Of a stretch of 7,753 bases of DNA, positions 6,709 to 7,753 are shown one piece after another; position 1 is the stretch's first letter; the number at the start of each line of letters is the position of its first letter. This DNA is from Melioribacteraceae bacterium. Lineage in GTDB: Bacteria; Bacteroidota; Ignavibacteria; Ignavibacteriales; Melioribacteraceae. The translations under genes were made by a program, and so were the position numbers. The notes beneath the pieces were generated by a model, which saw only the letters and a list, made by a program, of their open reading frames with translations, had not been told where the DNA came from and did not search any database. Location of the stretch: contig WGAL01000059.1 in the NCBI GenBank assembly GCA_015494845.1, positions 1-7,753 of the forward strand, in the 5' to 3' direction.

Positions 6709-7296
6709 ATGATTGGTTTTTTAAGAGGAAGAATAATTTCGAAAAAGCCGACAGAAGTTTTAATTGATGTTGGCGGCGTCGGCTATCTTGTAAATATTCC
6801 GATTTCAACTTTTGAGGAATTAGACGACACCGGTTCCGAAGCAAAACTGTTTACCTACTTGCACGTGAAAGAAAACGAGTTTTCGCTTTACGGTTTTTCA
6901 AACGAAGAAGAAAAAAACGTGTTCCTTTTGTTAATAGGCGTTAGCGGAATCGGGCCTAAACTCGCGATGAGCGTTCTTTCAGGAATTAAAGCCGACGAGT
7001 TTATTAACGCCGTGAGAAATCAAGACGTAATAAGATTAAAAAGCATAAACGGGATAGGGAAGAAGTCGGCGGAAAGATTAATTCTCGAACTCAAAGATAA
7101 AATCGGCGGCGCTCTTGAGACAAGCGGTTTACAACCGGATGCTTACTCAAAATCAGCGGACGCCGTCGCTGCGCTTGTGAGCTTGGGCTTTAACACGAAA
7201 AAAGCTGAAATGCTCGTGAATAAGATAATCACAAGCGAGGCGGATTTAAAACTCGAAGAAATAATTAAAGAAGCGCTGAGGATAAGCAAAGAATAG
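6709..7296 (+). CDS. ruvA: Holliday junction branch migration protein RuvA
   Basis: The 195-residue protein forms tetramers that bind Holliday junctions and load the RuvB helicase. The three domains are visible: an N-terminal OB fold (residues 1-62, starting MIGFLRGRII with DVGGVGYLV), a middle domain with two helix-hairpin-helix motifs (IGVSGIGPKLAMSVL, 76-90, and LKSINGIGKKSAERLILEL, 110-128), and, after a flexible linker (134-148), the C-terminal RuvB-binding three-helix domain (149-195, DAVAALVSLGF). An AAAGG ribosome site overlaps the end of ruvC. ruvB, often directly downstream, is not here: the next gene is rpmB with its own promoter. No strong terminator follows; a weak AT-only stem at 7297-7310 overlaps the rpmB promoter. 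Confidence 0.97.
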   Translation: MIGFLRGRIISKKPTEVLIDVGGVGYLVNIPISTFEELDDTGSEAKLFTYLHVKENEFSLYGFSNEEEKNVFLLLIGVSGIGPKLAMSVLSGIKADEFINAVRNQDVIRLKSINGIGKKSAERLILELKDKIGGALETSGLQPDAYSKSADAVAALVSLGFNTKKAEMLVNKIITSEADLKLEEIIKEALRISKE

Positions 7297-7308
7297 AAGT
7301 TAAAAAAC

Positions 7309-7337
7309 TTGCATTTTTTTTAGGAAATATCTATAAT
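7309..7337 (+). promoter_or_regulatory. Sigma-70-type promoter of rpmB
   Basis: TTGCAT (7309-7314) and TATAAT (7332-7337) are separated by exactly 17 bases, a near-consensus housekeeping promoter. Transcription would start near 7344, giving a leader of about 30 bases before the rpmB ATG with its GGGAGA ribosome site at 7365-7370. It starts 12 bases after the ruvA stop, so rpmB is probably expressed independently of the repair cluster, possibly with read-through added. Confidence 0.85.
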
Positions 7338-7375
7338 TTAAACTTGTAATAAAAAAATTTTGTTGGGAGATAAGT

Positions 7376-7615
7376 ATGTCTAGAAGATGTCAGGTGACCG
7401 GCGTAGGACCGAAAAGCGGAAACAATATTTCGCACGCGCATAACAAGACAAAAAGAAGATTTTTGCCAAATTTGCAAAAGAAAAGAATTTGGGTACAAGA
7501 ACTAAATAGATTTGTAACCGTTAAATTATCTACAAGAGCTTTGAGAACGATTTCCAAAAACGGGACAGCCGAATTGGCAAAAATGATTAGAAACAAAGAA
7601 ATTAAAGTTAGATAA
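7376..7615 (+). CDS. rpmB: 50S ribosomal protein L28 (bL28)
   Basis: The 79-residue, strongly basic protein is a complete bL28, a component of the large ribosomal subunit. The N-terminus [37 protein letters not shown] (residues 1-37) carries the family's C-x-(V/I)-T/C-G-x-GP...GNN-SH...T-RR-F-PNLQ pattern. [19 protein letters not shown] (44-62) is the typical C-terminal half. Only one cysteine is present, so this is the zinc-free form. A GGGAGA ribosome site lies 5 bases before the ATG. It stands alone between its own promoter and terminator; the often-adjacent rpmG (L33) gene is not in the window. Confidence 0.96.
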   Translation: MSRRCQVTGVGPKSGNNISHAHNKTKRRFLPNLQKKRIWVQELNRFVTVKLSTRALRTISKNGTAELAKMIRNKEIKVR

Positions 7616-7637
7616 CTTAATTTTTGATTTTGATTAG

Positions 7638-7667
7638 AAAGCCTGGTTTTGCCAGGCTTTTTTTATT
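7638..7667 (+). terminator. Rho-independent terminator of rpmB
   Basis: A perfect 9-bp stem, AAAGCCTGG (7638-7646) with CCAGGCTTT (7652-7660) around a five-base loop, is followed by a T-run continuing to about 7664. It lies 22 bases after the rpmB stop and ends plus-strand transcription before the convergent tRNA gene. Confidence 0.93.
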
Positions 7668-7680
7668 TTAAAAATCTTAA

Positions 7681-7710
7681 AAATAAAAAAGCCGCGTAAT
7701 TTGCGGCTTT
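7681..7710 (-). terminator. Rho-independent terminator of the tRNA-Ser gene
   Basis: On the minus strand an 8-bp stem (plus arms 7688-7695 and 7703-7710, loop 7696-7702) is followed by a T-rich run (plus A-run at 7681-7690). It begins 1 base beyond the tRNA's last encoded nucleotide and faces the rpmB terminator. Confidence 0.88.

Positions 7711-7753
<43 letters not shown>

Noticed and set aside
7297..7320. Possible terminator after ruvA (AAGTT-AAAA-AACTT followed by T-rich DNA)
   Set aside because: The stem is only 5 bp and almost all A-T, and the following bases are the -35 element and spacer of the rpmB promoter. The T-run is better explained as promoter spacer.

Overview
The window is a stretch of ordinary bacterial chromosome, AT-rich by eye, carrying housekeeping genes and two structured RNA genes. 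Genes with readable ribosome sites use Shine-Dalgarno sequences (AAAGGAGAT before trxB, GGGAGA before rpmB). The one clear promoter, upstream of rpmB, has the classical sigma-70 form (TTGCAT, 17 bp, TATAAT). The RNase P RNA is of the ancestral A type, and the tRNA at the right edge does not encode its CCA end. The protein sequences look like those of a Gram-negative lineage near the Bacteroidota/Ignavibacteriota/Fibrobacterota group. The promoter and Shine-Dalgarno use argue against class Bacteroidia itself. This placement is an impression, not a search result.

Layout: (1) 1-505, plus strand: the tail of an unrecognised gene, then a small hotdog-fold acyl-CoA thioesterase. (2) 541-657: an imperfect palindromic intergenic repeat between the convergent thioesterase gene and galK. 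(3) 661-1920, minus strand: galactokinase galK, with a second, smaller palindrome just upstream of its start. (4) 1991-3014, minus strand: thioredoxin reductase trxB and its rho-independent terminator. (5) 3015-3248: the divergent intergenic region between trxB and rnpB. (6) 3249-3698, plus strand: rnpB, the catalytic RNA of RNase P. (7) 3710-7296, plus strand: a tightly packed recJ-yebC-ruvC-ruvA cluster with gaps of 1 to 3 bases. (8) 7309-7666, plus strand: rpmB (ribosomal protein L28) with its own promoter and terminator. (9) 7681-7753, minus strand: the 3' end of a class II tRNA, probably tRNA-Ser, with its terminator.

The recJ-ruvC-ruvA genes form a DNA repair and recombination unit: RecJ degrades 5'-ended single strands, RuvA binds Holliday junctions, and RuvC cuts them. 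YebC is a conserved translation/regulatory factor that often sits beside ruvC. ruvB is not next to ruvA here. The cluster begins 11 bases after the last paired base of the RNase P RNA, with no terminator between them, so rnpB and the repair genes are probably transcribed together.

I found no sign of a new multi-gene system such as a defence island, CRISPR array or mobile element with coding capacity. The observations most worth a second look concern rnpB (its fusion to recJ, and two internal hairpins with identical stems) and the two palindromic intergenic elements.
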